Notes under the pieces: model-generated
Seen by the model: the letters and a program-made list of their open reading frames with translations, nothing else
Told to the model about the DNA's origin: nothing
Database searches by the model: none
Translations under genes and position numbers: made by a program
Origin: Yeosuana marina
GTDB lineage: Bacteria; Bacteroidota; Bacteroidia; Flavobacteriales; Flavobacteriaceae
Assembly: GCF_011762485.1 (NCBI RefSeq)
Contig: NZ_JAAKGI010000003.1
Coordinates: 527,631 to 591,630, forward strand
Direction of reading: 5' to 3'
DNA length: 64,000 nucleotides
In this document: positions 58,146-64,000 of the stretch, in pieces
Numbering within the stretch: the first letter of the stretch is position 1
Layout of the letters: the number at the start of each line of letters is the position of its first letter

Positions 58146-58580
58146 ATGAAAAAAATACCAATTTGCACCCATTGTGGTGAAGAATATATACCAAAAAGGC
58201 GTGGAGTACAAAAGTTTTGCTCTAATTCATGTAGGTCCAGATATTGGTATTTGAAACAAAATAATAATAACAATAATAATGGCATCAAAGCATTGAAAGT
58301 TGTATCAGAAAACAACGATATGATACAATCAACACCCTCAGAAAAGATGAGTTGGGCAGGTTTCGGAAATGCCGTAACAGGAGCTGGAGCGGCTAAAATA
58401 GTTTCAGATTTATTGACTCCTGAATATAAAAAGCCAGCAACAAAGAAAGATATACAAGAAATTAAATCATTGATTAGTGGTGTACGTTATTTACCTGTTA
58501 ATAATGCTGAAAATGATACTTATGGCAGAAAACCATTTTATGATATTGAAACTGGTTATGTTGTTTATTTATATCAATAA
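58146..58580 (+). CDS. Small zinc-ribbon protein of the island, unknown function
   Basis: A 144-aa protein with a treble-clef-like motif at the N-terminus (Cys7, Cys10, Cys25, Cys29: ICTHCGEEY and KFCSNSCRSRYW), then an Asn-rich stretch (residues 39-45, NNNNNNN), and a C-terminal helical region with GAGAAKIVSDLL and KKDIQEIKSLI. It looks like a small nucleic-acid-binding protein often found in integrative elements. No name is warranted. Confidence 0.75.
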   Translation: MKKIPICTHCGEEYIPKRRGVQKFCSNSCRSRYWYLKQNNNNNNNGIKALKVVSENNDMIQSTPSEKMSWAGFGNAVTGAGAAKIVSDLLTPEYKKPATKKDIQEIKSLISGVRYLPVNNAENDTYGRKPFYDIETGYVVYLYQ

Positions 58581-58991
58581 ATAGATTTGTCATAGTATTT
58601 TTTTGTTATACCCAAAATATTAGGTTCCGTCGCATCTATTAGAAATAAGCATGGAAAGCTTAAAATGGTTTTAGCTTTTAAACTGCTATGGAAATAAATG
58701 ATTTGTAGGTTGAAGCCTTTGCATTCAACAATTGATCTTTCTTTATCATTCTTACTATTTCTATGCCGGTTATGGTTTGCTTGGCAGTTGCAATGTTATT
58801 GAAAAGTTGTTGTTGGTGTGGTGTTATTAAAAGAAGGAGTATATTTTAATGTTGTTGCAAACCTGTTACAATGTCGTCGCAAGGTTGTTGCTTTTGAATA
58901 CATTTGTACTATAAATGTTCTTATGTTTAGTTGAAACTTAAATACTTTTAATAAACTTTATTTACTTTTGAAGGTATAAATTTAGTTTCGG
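58581..58991. other. Non-coding interval between the island genes and the cassette array
   Basis: No convincing gene is seen on either strand in about 410 nt. It contains GTTGTTGC repeated twice around 58850-58890 and a TACATTTG box at 58899-58906, which matches the Bacteroidota -7 consensus but has no following ORF, so a small RNA or a decayed gene is possible. Nothing else is recognised. Confidence 0.5.
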
Positions 58992-59142
58992 CTACAAGTG
59001 GTTTAAGTATATTGTAAGAGAAAATCCTCTAATTAACCATCAAGGCGAGGATTTTCCGAAGGAAAATCAGAAGCTAGCAAAACGCACTAACCCTTGATTA
59101 AGCACTAAACTAAGCATTATTTTTATACGGTGTTGTGTGTAG
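58992..59142. repeat. attC-like repeat 0 (degenerate, array-distal end)
   Basis: The right half is intact (central hairpin 59050-59068; GCATTATTTTTATACGG; GTTGTGTGTAG). The left half is altered: CTACAAGTGG replaces ACAACGG, so the GTT box on the minus strand reads CTT, and the inner arm contains GAGAAAATCCTC, an extra inverted copy of GAGGATTTTC. It is about 12 nt longer than the others. This fits a worn terminal site at the far end of the array. Confidence 0.75.
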
Positions 59143-59146
59143 GCTT

Positions 59147-59587
59147 TTATTCCAGTCTTATATAAAATTGATGAATTTCGCCGACATCTTCACTAAATAA
59201 TTGCGTTACTAGTTGAGATTCAGTTAATGAGATTATTTTGCAATGAGATTCTCCTAAATCGTCAGTTCCTAATTCTTTTTTCCAGTATTCATTGTTGATG
59301 TCAAAATGGATTATTTCATCCCCTTTATCAGACAGTTTCCACTTTCCAGTTTCATTCCAGACACACTGTTTTGATATGTATTTGCCGTTCGACAAATATT
59401 GAATTGTATCTCGGCAACTTAATTCTGCGTATTCTTTTCCGTCTGCTGTCCTTTCAATTTTATTCACCCATTTACCAACAATTATTTTATTCCAATCAGT
59501 ATTTAATGAGTCATTTTGTCCAAATACAATGTTGGCAAAAATGGACAAAACGAATGTAATTCCTATTTTTATATTAAAGTTCATCAT
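59147..59587 (-). CDS. Cassette gene 1: exported lipocalin-like protein
   Basis: A 146-aa exported protein. Signal peptide residues 1-23 (VLSIFANIVFGQND). The mature part resembles a lipocalin-like beta-barrel (IIVGKWVNKIERTADGKEY; GKWKLSDKGDEIIHFD). No catalytic residue is seen. It fills the cassette between repeat 0 and repeat A; its cassette ends are GTTGTGTGTA and TACACACAAC, exact reverse complements. The ATG pair allows a start at 59587 or 59584. Confidence 0.75.
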   Translation of the reverse strand: MMNFNIKIGITFVLSIFANIVFGQNDSLNTDWNKIIVGKWVNKIERTADGKEYAELSCRDTIQYLSNGKYISKQCVWNETGKWKLSDKGDEIIHFDINNEYWKKELGTDDLGESHCKIISLTESQLVTQLFSEDVGEIHQFYIRLE

Positions 59588-59597
59588 TTTTTTTGCT

Positions 59598-59737
59598 TAC
59601 ACACAACGGTTTCGTATAAGAATAGTGCGGTTTTGTGTGCGAGGATTTTCCGAAGGAAAATCAGAAGCAAACAAACAAGCACTAACTTTAGATTGAGGAA
59701 TAAACTTACGCATTATTTTTATACAATGTTGTAGCAC
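59598..59737. repeat. attC-like repeat A
   Basis: TACACACAAC at the left, GTTGTAGCAC at the right (59728-59737), hairpin at 59644-59662. Inner arms AGTGC and GCAC/GCATTA are of the GTGC subtype. The TAA of cassette gene 2 (59719-59721) lies inside the repeat. Confidence 0.85.
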
Positions 59738-60108
59738 GTTTTTATTTTTCCTATCCAATTTTTTTTGTTTTCAATAATTTCAGTTGGTAATTCATTGATT
59801 TCGTTCTGTTCAATTTTTTCTAAACAAGCTTTAAATATAGTTTCAGTTCCGCTAATTTCTAAAATTTCATTTCGGTCAGGTTTTCCATATTCCAAAGTTA
59901 TAAACGATGACCATATTCCGACGCGATATTGATTTTCCGTAATAAATCCAGCAAAATTTTGAAGTCCGATTTCTTGTATTATTTCTTTTCCAAGTTCAAC
60001 TATTCCTCCGTATTCGTCAGAGTCCGATTTGTTGAAATCAAAGGGATGAATTTCCGAAAAATATAGGTTTTTACATGCGAATAGAAAGTCAGTCGTTTTT
60101 GTGTTCAT
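59719..60108 (-). CDS. Cassette gene 2: protein of unknown function
   Basis: 129 aa from the ATG at 60108 (MNTKTTDFLFACKNLYFSEI). The longer frame upstream is the translation of repeat B and is rejected. A soluble alpha/beta protein with ELGKEIIQEIGLQNFAGFITENQ and ETIFKACLEKIEQNEI; no family recognised. The last codons read through the repeat (KTCYNIV stop), so the repeat supplies the TAA. Cassette ends GTTGTAGCAC and GTGCTACAAC are exact reverse complements. Confidence 0.75.
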   Translation of the reverse strand: MNTKTTDFLFACKNLYFSEIHPFDFNKSDSDEYGGIVELGKEIIQEIGLQNFAGFITENQYRVGIWSSFITLEYGKPDRNEILEISGTETIFKACLEKIEQNEINELPTEIIENKKNWIGKIKTCYNIV

Positions 60109-60122
60109 CGTGTTTCCCAAAT

Positions 60123-60261
60123 GTGCTACAACGGTTTGGTATAAAAATAGTTGCGTTTTTAAGCGAGGCAGATTTTCCGAAGGAAAATCGGCAGGAGCAA
60201 AAAAGCAACACCCTTTATTTAAGCACAAAAAAGCAATTATTTTTATACGGTGTTGTGTACC
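60123..60261. repeat. attC-like repeat B
   Basis: GTGCTACAAC at the left, GTTGTGTACC at the right, hairpin at 60171-60189. Inner arms GTTGC and GCAAC/GCAAT are of the TTGC subtype. It is the most diverged of the intact copies around the hairpin (GGCAGATTTTCC). Confidence 0.85.
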
Positions 60262-60902
60262 GTTTTTATTATTCTTTTATATTCTAATTTCCGTTTAATT
60301 GATGCATATAATAAAATTCCGTTGCATATAAAAAAAGCCAGAATTATTAAATGGAATCCACTATTCCAAATAGTATTGTAAATTAAAAACATCAGAAGTC
60401 CAGAAAGTAAATAAACGTTGAAATTCACATCGGAAAGATTGGATTTTGCTTGCTCTAAATCAATCTCTCTCTTTTTGTTTCGATTTAACTTTAAATCAGA
60501 TGTCAGTTTTTCAAAGTTCTCAAATTCCAAATCGGTAATTTCCATCGTTCCACTAAAGGTAGTAATCTTAATCTTTCTGTAAACAGTTCCTTTAAATGCA
60601 AAGAAGTTTTCCAATTTCAGTTTTTTAATTTTAGTCAAGTCAATTTTTTCTTTTTTTAATAAAAATGGATAGATGGAAAGGATACTATTATTGTCAATAA
60701 TTAATATTCTAAACTTATATAGTGAATAAAAAAAGATTCCGATAAAAAGTAAAATCATAAGCCCCATTATGATTTTCAAAATAATAAATAAGTCACCAGT
60801 AAATATATTTCTATTGAATGATAAGAATGTCAAAGTTCCGCTACATAGAAGCATTATTAAAAACCAAAATGAAGTAAATATGTTATTAATTCCGATTTTC
60901 AT
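60243..60902 (-). CDS. Cassette gene 3: membrane protein with a PH-like middle domain
   Basis: 219 aa. Two N-terminal membrane segments (about 10-30, 38-62), a soluble beta-rich part of PH-like look (about 68-140; IDNNSILSIYPFLLKKEKIDL), and two further segments (about 165-205). No named family. Its last codons (TVHNTV stop) are translated from the repeat, which supplies the TAA. Cassette ends GTTGTGTACC and GGTACACAAC match as reverse complements. Confidence 0.75.
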   Translation of the reverse strand: MKIGINNIFTSFWFLIMLLCSGTLTFLSFNRNIFTGDLFIILKIIMGLMILLFIGIFFYSLYKFRILIIDNNSILSIYPFLLKKEKIDLTKIKKLKLENFFAFKGTVYRKIKITTFSGTMEITDLEFENFEKLTSDLKLNRNKKREIDLEQAKSNLSDVNFNVYLLSGLLMFLIYNTIWNSGFHLIILAFFICNGILLYASIKRKLEYKRIIKTVHNTV

Positions 60903-60911
60903 TTCTCAAAT

Positions 60912-61050
60912 GGTACACAACGTGATTGTATATGGAAAGTTGCGTGTTTGTGTGCGAGGATTTTCCGAAGGAAAATCAGAAGCTAGCAAACAAGCAACTA
61001 ACTTTGGTTTAGCTAAAACTAGCAATTTTTTTTATACGGTGTTGTGCAAC
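60912..61050. repeat. attC-like repeat C
   Basis: GGTACACAAC at the left, GTTGTGCAAC at the right, hairpin at 60959-60977. Inner arms GTTGCGTGTTTG and CAAACAAGCAAC pair over 12 positions with one mismatch. Almost identical to repeat D. Confidence 0.88.
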
Positions 61051-61054
61051 GTTT

Positions 61055-62161
61055 TTATTTGGCTATAAATTCTTTAATATCCTTTTCTATTTGTTCCGAA
61101 AATCCAAAATACTCTTTCTGGACAATTCCTTTTTTATCAACTAAAAAGTACCTTGGCCAACTATTGACACCAAATTCTTTCTCCAATTCATTATTTCCTA
61201 TCAAATTTTGAAAGGTAGTTTCTTTTTTTTCTAACAACTTGATGGCGTTTTTGTAGTCTTCCGAAACTATTCCGATTACGTTTAAGTCAGATGAAAATTT
61301 ATTTTTTAGATTTTCCACTTTAGGAAATGATGCGATGCAAGGTCCGCACCAGACTTCCCAAAAGTCAATCAAAGTCAATTTGTCGTGATTAACCTTTACG
61401 ATTTTATTCTTATCAAATAAATCAGGTAGTTCTAATGAAGGCAGTTTTTTCGCAAGTAATTTATTTGGCTTTCTTTTTTCAGGCTGAATAATTGTGTAAT
61501 TTTGAAAAGATTGTTTCAAGTCCTTTATTGAATGTGTAACATTTTTATTGATTTTTACATCACTAAATTTTGCAATAGAGACTGCTTTATTTCCAAGGAT
61601 TCTTGATGTTTGCTTAATCTCAATAGGGAAAAAGTTCGCTTTATTCAGTTCAAAAACCTTTATTCTGTCAGATGCATAATAAACAGTATCGTTTTCAAAT
61701 TCGAAAGAGAGCAAATAGGAGTTTTCAGTTTCTGAAAGAGAAACGTTTTTGTAAATTGAGTCAAGCTTGAAAATATTTTGATGAACCATTTGTCCACCTG
61801 GACTGCCAATAAATCCAAAATACCCTGGTTCTACTTTATAGGTTTTATCTGTTTTAGAGATTTCGAATCCATTTCCAACATCATAAATATATTCTTTTTC
61901 AATGTCGTCTCTTTTGCCATAAAAAGAAAAACCAAAAACTTTATCATTTTTATCTTTTTCGATTAGAGCAAATCCAGTATTGTTCCATACAGTTCCACTT
62001 TGGGGAAATGTGTCAATTCTCTGCATTCGATATTCCAATAAATTTATATTGTCCGCATTCTCTTGAAATTTTGCAATGACGTAGTTTGTATCGATTTTAG
62101 TTTCTTCTTTACAACTCCAAAAAATTACTGTTGTTAAAAGGACGATAAAGGTTTTTTTCAT
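61055..62161 (-). CDS. Cassette gene 4: TlpA-like thioredoxin lipoprotein
   Basis: 368 aa from the ATG at 62161 (MKKTFIVLLTTVIFWSCKEE). The 36 residues upstream in the open frame come from repeat D and are rejected. The lipobox is FWSCKEE (Cys17). An N-terminal beta-rich region (about 25-240) of unknown fold is followed by a TlpA/ResA-like thioredoxin domain with the active site WCGPC (LIDFWEVWCGPCIASFPK) near residue 265. It probably reduces or oxidises disulfides outside the cytoplasm. Cassette ends are GTTGTGCAAC and GTTGCACAAC. Confidence 0.85.
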   Translation of the reverse strand: MKKTFIVLLTTVIFWSCKEETKIDTNYVIAKFQENADNINLLEYRMQRIDTFPQSGTVWNNTGFALIEKDKNDKVFGFSFYGKRDDIEKEYIYDVGNGFEISKTDKTYKVEPGYFGFIGSPGGQMVHQNIFKLDSIYKNVSLSETENSYLLSFEFENDTVYYASDRIKVFELNKANFFPIEIKQTSRILGNKAVSIAKFSDVKINKNVTHSIKDLKQSFQNYTIIQPEKRKPNKLLAKKLPSLELPDLFDKNKIVKVNHDKLTLIDFWEVWCGPCIASFPKVENLKNKFSSDLNVIGIVSEDYKNAIKLLEKKETTFQNLIGNNELEKEFGVNSWPRYFLVDKKGIVQKEYFGFSEQIEKDIKEFIAK

Positions 62162-62183
62162 TCGTTTTCGGTTTTTGGAAAAT

Positions 62184-62322
62184 GTTGCACAACGTGATTG
62201 TATATGGAAAGTTGCGTGTTTGTGTGCGAGGATTTTCCGAAGGAAAATCGGAAGCAAGCAAACAAGCAACTAACATTGGTTTAGGTAAAACTAGCAATTT
62301 TTTATATACGGTGTTGTAACCA
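62184..62322. repeat. attC-like repeat D
   Basis: GTTGCACAAC at the left, GTTGTAACCA at the right, hairpin at 62231-62249. TTGC subtype. The cassette-side bases differ from those of repeat C although the rest is nearly identical, as expected if recombination joins different cassettes at the same point. Confidence 0.88.
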
Positions 62323-63156
62323 GTATTTTTTTCTTAAACTACTCAACTTCACATCGACTTTACATCTATTATTTTCAAAGTCAGAATAAAAGTAATCTTG
62401 AAATAATTTCAAATTGTCCCAATTCGAAAAACTTTTATAGTCTTTGCTTGAGAAATAATTTTTGCTGACTTTTAATTGTCCAACTTTCTCAAATTCCGTT
62501 TCTGCTTTTTTAAAATGTTGAGCATAATACCAACTAATTTGTTCCTTTGGTTTAAACTCTTTGTTTATTTGCTGTTCAAGTCTAAATAGTAGTTTTGCGT
62601 TTTCAAAATCTTTTTCGGTTGGCTTTTCCGATTTCTTAATGTCAGTTACAACAACTAAATTTAGTCCGAATTCCGTTTCTTTTTCCGATTCTAATACGAA
62701 AACACCACAATAATCTCCATCACTTAACTTAAAAACCAAACAATCGCCTTTTTCGAAAATTGCATTTAGTGATTTTTTTACTTTTTGTTTTCGAGCTGTC
62801 TTCTTTTCGGTTGATATTTTCTTTAAAAAACTATCTAAAACCTTTTTTCTTTTAGTCAAATCGGATTGTGAAGAGTCAAGTTCTTTCCACAATTCAATGT
62901 CCTTTCCAGATTCGACAATATCTTTAATCCGATTAAGAACTTTTGGGTCAAGTGATTTACATTCCCATTGACATTTTGCTAAAGTAATCCAAAAATTATT
63001 TTGGTCTTCGTGTGAATTAATCAGTTCCTTATTTTTCTGAATTAACTTTTCGGTAATTACAGAAACTTCCATTCCTTGATTGAATAATTCAAAGAATTCA
63101 TAGTTTATATCTTCGTAAACATCATTTGAAGAAATTCCTGTTCCCCAAGTTCCCAT
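62302..63156 (-). CDS. Cassette gene 5: DUF4259-like protein
   Basis: 284 aa. The N-terminus MGTWGTGISSNDVYEDINYEF matches the DUF4259 pattern (MGTWGxGxFxND), found in bacterial proteins that often sit in variable or immunity loci. The central part is Lys-rich (about 105-125), and the C-terminal half is a second, unrecognised domain. The stop is supplied by repeat D (WLQHRI stop). Cassette ends are GTTGTAACCA and TGGTTACAAC. The function is unknown. Confidence 0.75.
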   Translation of the reverse strand: MGTWGTGISSNDVYEDINYEFFELFNQGMEVSVITEKLIQKNKELINSHEDQNNFWITLAKCQWECKSLDPKVLNRIKDIVESGKDIELWKELDSSQSDLTKRKKVLDSFLKKISTEKKTARKQKVKKSLNAIFEKGDCLVFKLSDGDYCGVFVLESEKETEFGLNLVVVTDIKKSEKPTEKDFENAKLLFRLEQQINKEFKPKEQISWYYAQHFKKAETEFEKVGQLKVSKNYFSSKDYKSFSNWDNLKLFQDYFYSDFENNRCKVDVKLSSLRKKYWLQHRI

Positions 63157-63173
63157 ATGCGTTTGTCAATATT

Positions 63174-63312
63174 GGTTACAACGAGTTTGTGTAAGGAACG
63201 TTGCGGTTTTGTGAGCGAGGATTTTCCGAAGGAAAATCAGAAGCAAGCAAAAGAGCAACGACCAAACGGTTAAACTAAAATAAGCAATGTTTTTTACACG
63301 GTGTTGTGTGTA
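63174..63312. repeat. attC-like repeat E
   Basis: TGGTTACAAC at the left, GTTGTGTGTA at the right, hairpin at 63221-63239. TTGC subtype. Exactly 139 bp like B, C and D. Confidence 0.87.
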
Positions 63313-63313
63313 G

Positions 63314-63772
63314 TTATTTTTTCGGTTCAATAATTTTTGGCAGAACACGAGTATAACATCTGACATCAACTTTACGATTTCTGTAAGTCGATTTAGTCAG
63401 ATTTAATTCCGTAACTGCTTTTTTTATATCATTTTCAAATTCAGGTGAGCTCGGATATCCTTTTGTTGCAATATCTGTTACGTTCCCTTTTTTGTCAACA
63501 GTAAACCAAACATACATTTCTCCAGAATATTCATAATCCATGTCAATCAGATTCAAGATTTGGTCACGAAGACTTTTTTCTAAACATTTCGTTCTTTCCT
63601 TATCATCCGAAATTCCGTCGCAATCACTTTCGAATGGTGTTTTATCGACCATTGTAAAATGAACTGTATTTCCGTTTTTTTTCTTTACAAGTTTTAAGTC
63701 AGATTGAGAATGCATTATCGAGATATTTAAAATCCCGATAATAAAAGTCAAATAAATTAAGTTCAATTTCAT
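63314..63772 (-). CDS. Cassette gene 6: exported TonB-C-terminal-like protein
   Basis: 152 aa from the ATG at 63772 (MKLNLIYLTFIIGILN). Signal peptide to about residue 22 (SIMHSQSDL). The C-terminal half (about 85-152) has the TonB C-terminal pattern YVWFTVDKKGNVTDIATKG and DIKKAVTELNL. There is no membrane anchor like that of real TonB, so it may act as a stand-alone periplasmic protein. A Cys-containing acidic stretch (ESDCDGISDDKERTKCLE) precedes the domain. Cassette ends are GTTGTGTGTA and TACACACAAC. Confidence 0.78.
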   Translation of the reverse strand: MKLNLIYLTFIIGILNISIMHSQSDLKLVKKKNGNTVHFTMVDKTPFESDCDGISDDKERTKCLEKSLRDQILNLIDMDYEYSGEMYVWFTVDKKGNVTDIATKGYPSSPEFENDIKKAVTELNLTKSTYRNRKVDVRCYTRVLPKIIEPKK

Positions 63773-63794
63773 TGTAGATTTCGGTTTTTCGCAA

Positions 63795-64000
63795 TTACAC
63801 ACAACGGTTTAGTATAAGAATAGTGCGGTTTTGTGTGCGAGGATTTTCCGAAGGAAAATCAGACGTAACAAAATTGCACTAACCTTTGATTAAGCACCTA
63901 ATTTAGCATTATTTTTATACATCTTAAGTTTGTCTTTTGTTAAATTAGATAAATAAATTAGAAAGAACAAAAGAGAGGATTAAGGTTATTTTATACGGTG
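63795..64000. repeat. attC-like repeat F, interrupted by a small inverted-repeat insertion (cut by window edge)
   Basis: TACACACAAC at the left, hairpin at 63842-63860, GTGC subtype. After GCATTATTTTTATAC the repeat stops and a 62-nt palindromic segment (63923-63984) intervenes. The end TTATTTTATACGGTG then resumes at 63986 and is cut at the window edge. Confidence 0.8.
63923..63984. repeat. Small inverted-repeat insertion inside repeat F
   Basis: CTTAAGTTTGTCTTTTGTT at the left and AACAAAAGAGAGGATTAAG at the right are near-perfect inverted copies (CTTAA...TCTTTTGTT on both). TTATTTTTATAC / TTATTTTATAC flank the segment, which resembles a target duplication. It may be a MITE-like element or a remnant of another cassette end. 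Confidence 0.5.

Larger units (their letters stand above)
58992..64000 (-). mobile_element. Integron-like gene-cassette array with attC-like repeats (continues beyond window)
   Basis: Six complete gene units, all on the minus strand, are separated by seven copies of a palindromic repeat of about 139 bp. Each repeat has outer boxes (ACAAC on the left, GTTGT on the right), a central hairpin GATTTTCCGAAGGAAAATC, and pairing inner arms. The bases beyond the boxes match across genes, for example GTTGTAGCAC before one gene and GTGCTACAAC after it. That is the known consequence of integron cassette recombination inside a GTT box. On the minus strand each gene precedes its own repeat, as in normal cassettes. 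No IntI or attI is seen in the window. Alternative: a different mobile repeat family that also flanks genes. Confidence 0.7.

Noticed and set aside
59516..59734. Plus-strand ORF across repeat A
   Set aside because: It is a shadow of cassette gene 1 and the repeat; the encoded stretch comes from the palindrome.
60109..60228. N-terminal 40-residue extension of cassette gene 2
   Set aside because: It is the translation of repeat B, with the same DFPSEN peptide that the repeat encodes elsewhere. The true start is the ATG at 60108.
62162..62297. N-terminal extension of the TlpA-like gene and the short overlapping ORF 62109-62297
   Set aside because: Both read through repeat D. The lipoprotein signal at 62161 gives the real start.
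63166..63369. ORF of 67 codons on the minus strand
   Set aside because: It is composed of repeat E and the end of cassette gene 6 in another frame.
58992..64000. CRISPR array
   Set aside because: The repeats are about 139 bp, palindromic and separated by whole genes of 0.4-1.1 kb. There are no short unique spacers and no cas genes.
58992..64000. Repeats as simple transcription terminators
   Set aside because: The stems are long, have no run of T directly after the stem on the coding strand, and show cassette-specific ends. Termination may be a side effect but does not explain the end matching.

Overview
The window looks like the chromosome of an AT-rich, marine-type member of the Flavobacteriaceae (Bacteroidota). 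The reasons are the complete gldKLMN block of the type IX secretion/gliding machinery, the exosortase XrtF pair, Bacteroidota-type promoter boxes (TTG, about 19 bp, TAnnTTTG), family-specific proteins such as the HYC_CC_PP and CPXCG types, and a Flavobacteriaceae-style integrase. The genus cannot be fixed from the sequence alone.

Layout. 1-5.3 kb (minus): cell-shape operon rodA(partial)-mrdA-mreD-mreC-mreB, followed by purH (5.4-6.9). 7.1-9.9 kb: an FtsX/MacB-type permease, a GAF-domain methionine sulfoxide reductase homologue, and exosortase xrtF with its partner. 9.9-20.9 kb (plus): a copper/silver resistance block made of a small Cys protein, an unusually long CusA-type pump, its TolC and adaptor partners, a DUF302 protein, an HMA chaperone lipoprotein and a CopA-type ATPase. 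21-28 kb: a DPP-IV-like peptidase, an amino acid permease, a pyruvate-oxidase-like TPP enzyme and a membrane-anchored glutamate-synthase-family protein. 28-35 kb (minus): miaB, a sigma-54-type regulator, lptE, a TPR-like protein, secG and groES-groEL. 35-46.5 kb (plus): two paralogous membrane proteins, topA, an arginase-fold protein lacking most metal ligands, gldK-gldL-gldM-gldN and a DAO-family oxidoreductase. 46.5-55.8 kb: a DUF983 protein, an ABC-F ATPase, an RND pump operon, an LRR protein and a CPXCG protein.

Accessory end. An initiator tRNA-fMet (55929-56001) is followed at once by a tyrosine recombinase and two accessory genes, which is the arrangement expected of an integrative element using the tRNA 3' end. 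From about 59.0 kb to the right edge lies the most unusual part of the window. At least six unrelated small genes, all on the minus strand, alternate with seven copies of a repeat of about 139 bp. Each repeat is an imperfect palindrome built round the same 19-nt hairpin and ends in ACAAC/GTTGT boxes. The bases just outside the boxes match, as reverse complements, across each gene rather than within each repeat. That is the signature of integron gene cassettes with attC sites, where recombination cuts inside the GTT box. No integron-type integrase or attI is visible in the window and the array runs off the right edge, so I describe it as an integron-like (CALIN-like) cassette array of Bacteroidota type. 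The cargo includes a lipocalin-like secreted protein, two proteins of unknown fold, a TlpA-like thioredoxin lipoprotein, a DUF4259-like protein and a TonB-C-terminal-like secreted protein. The repeats themselves supply the stop codons of three of the genes.

Everything here was read by eye. Family assignments rest on recognised motifs and gene order, and no search was run.
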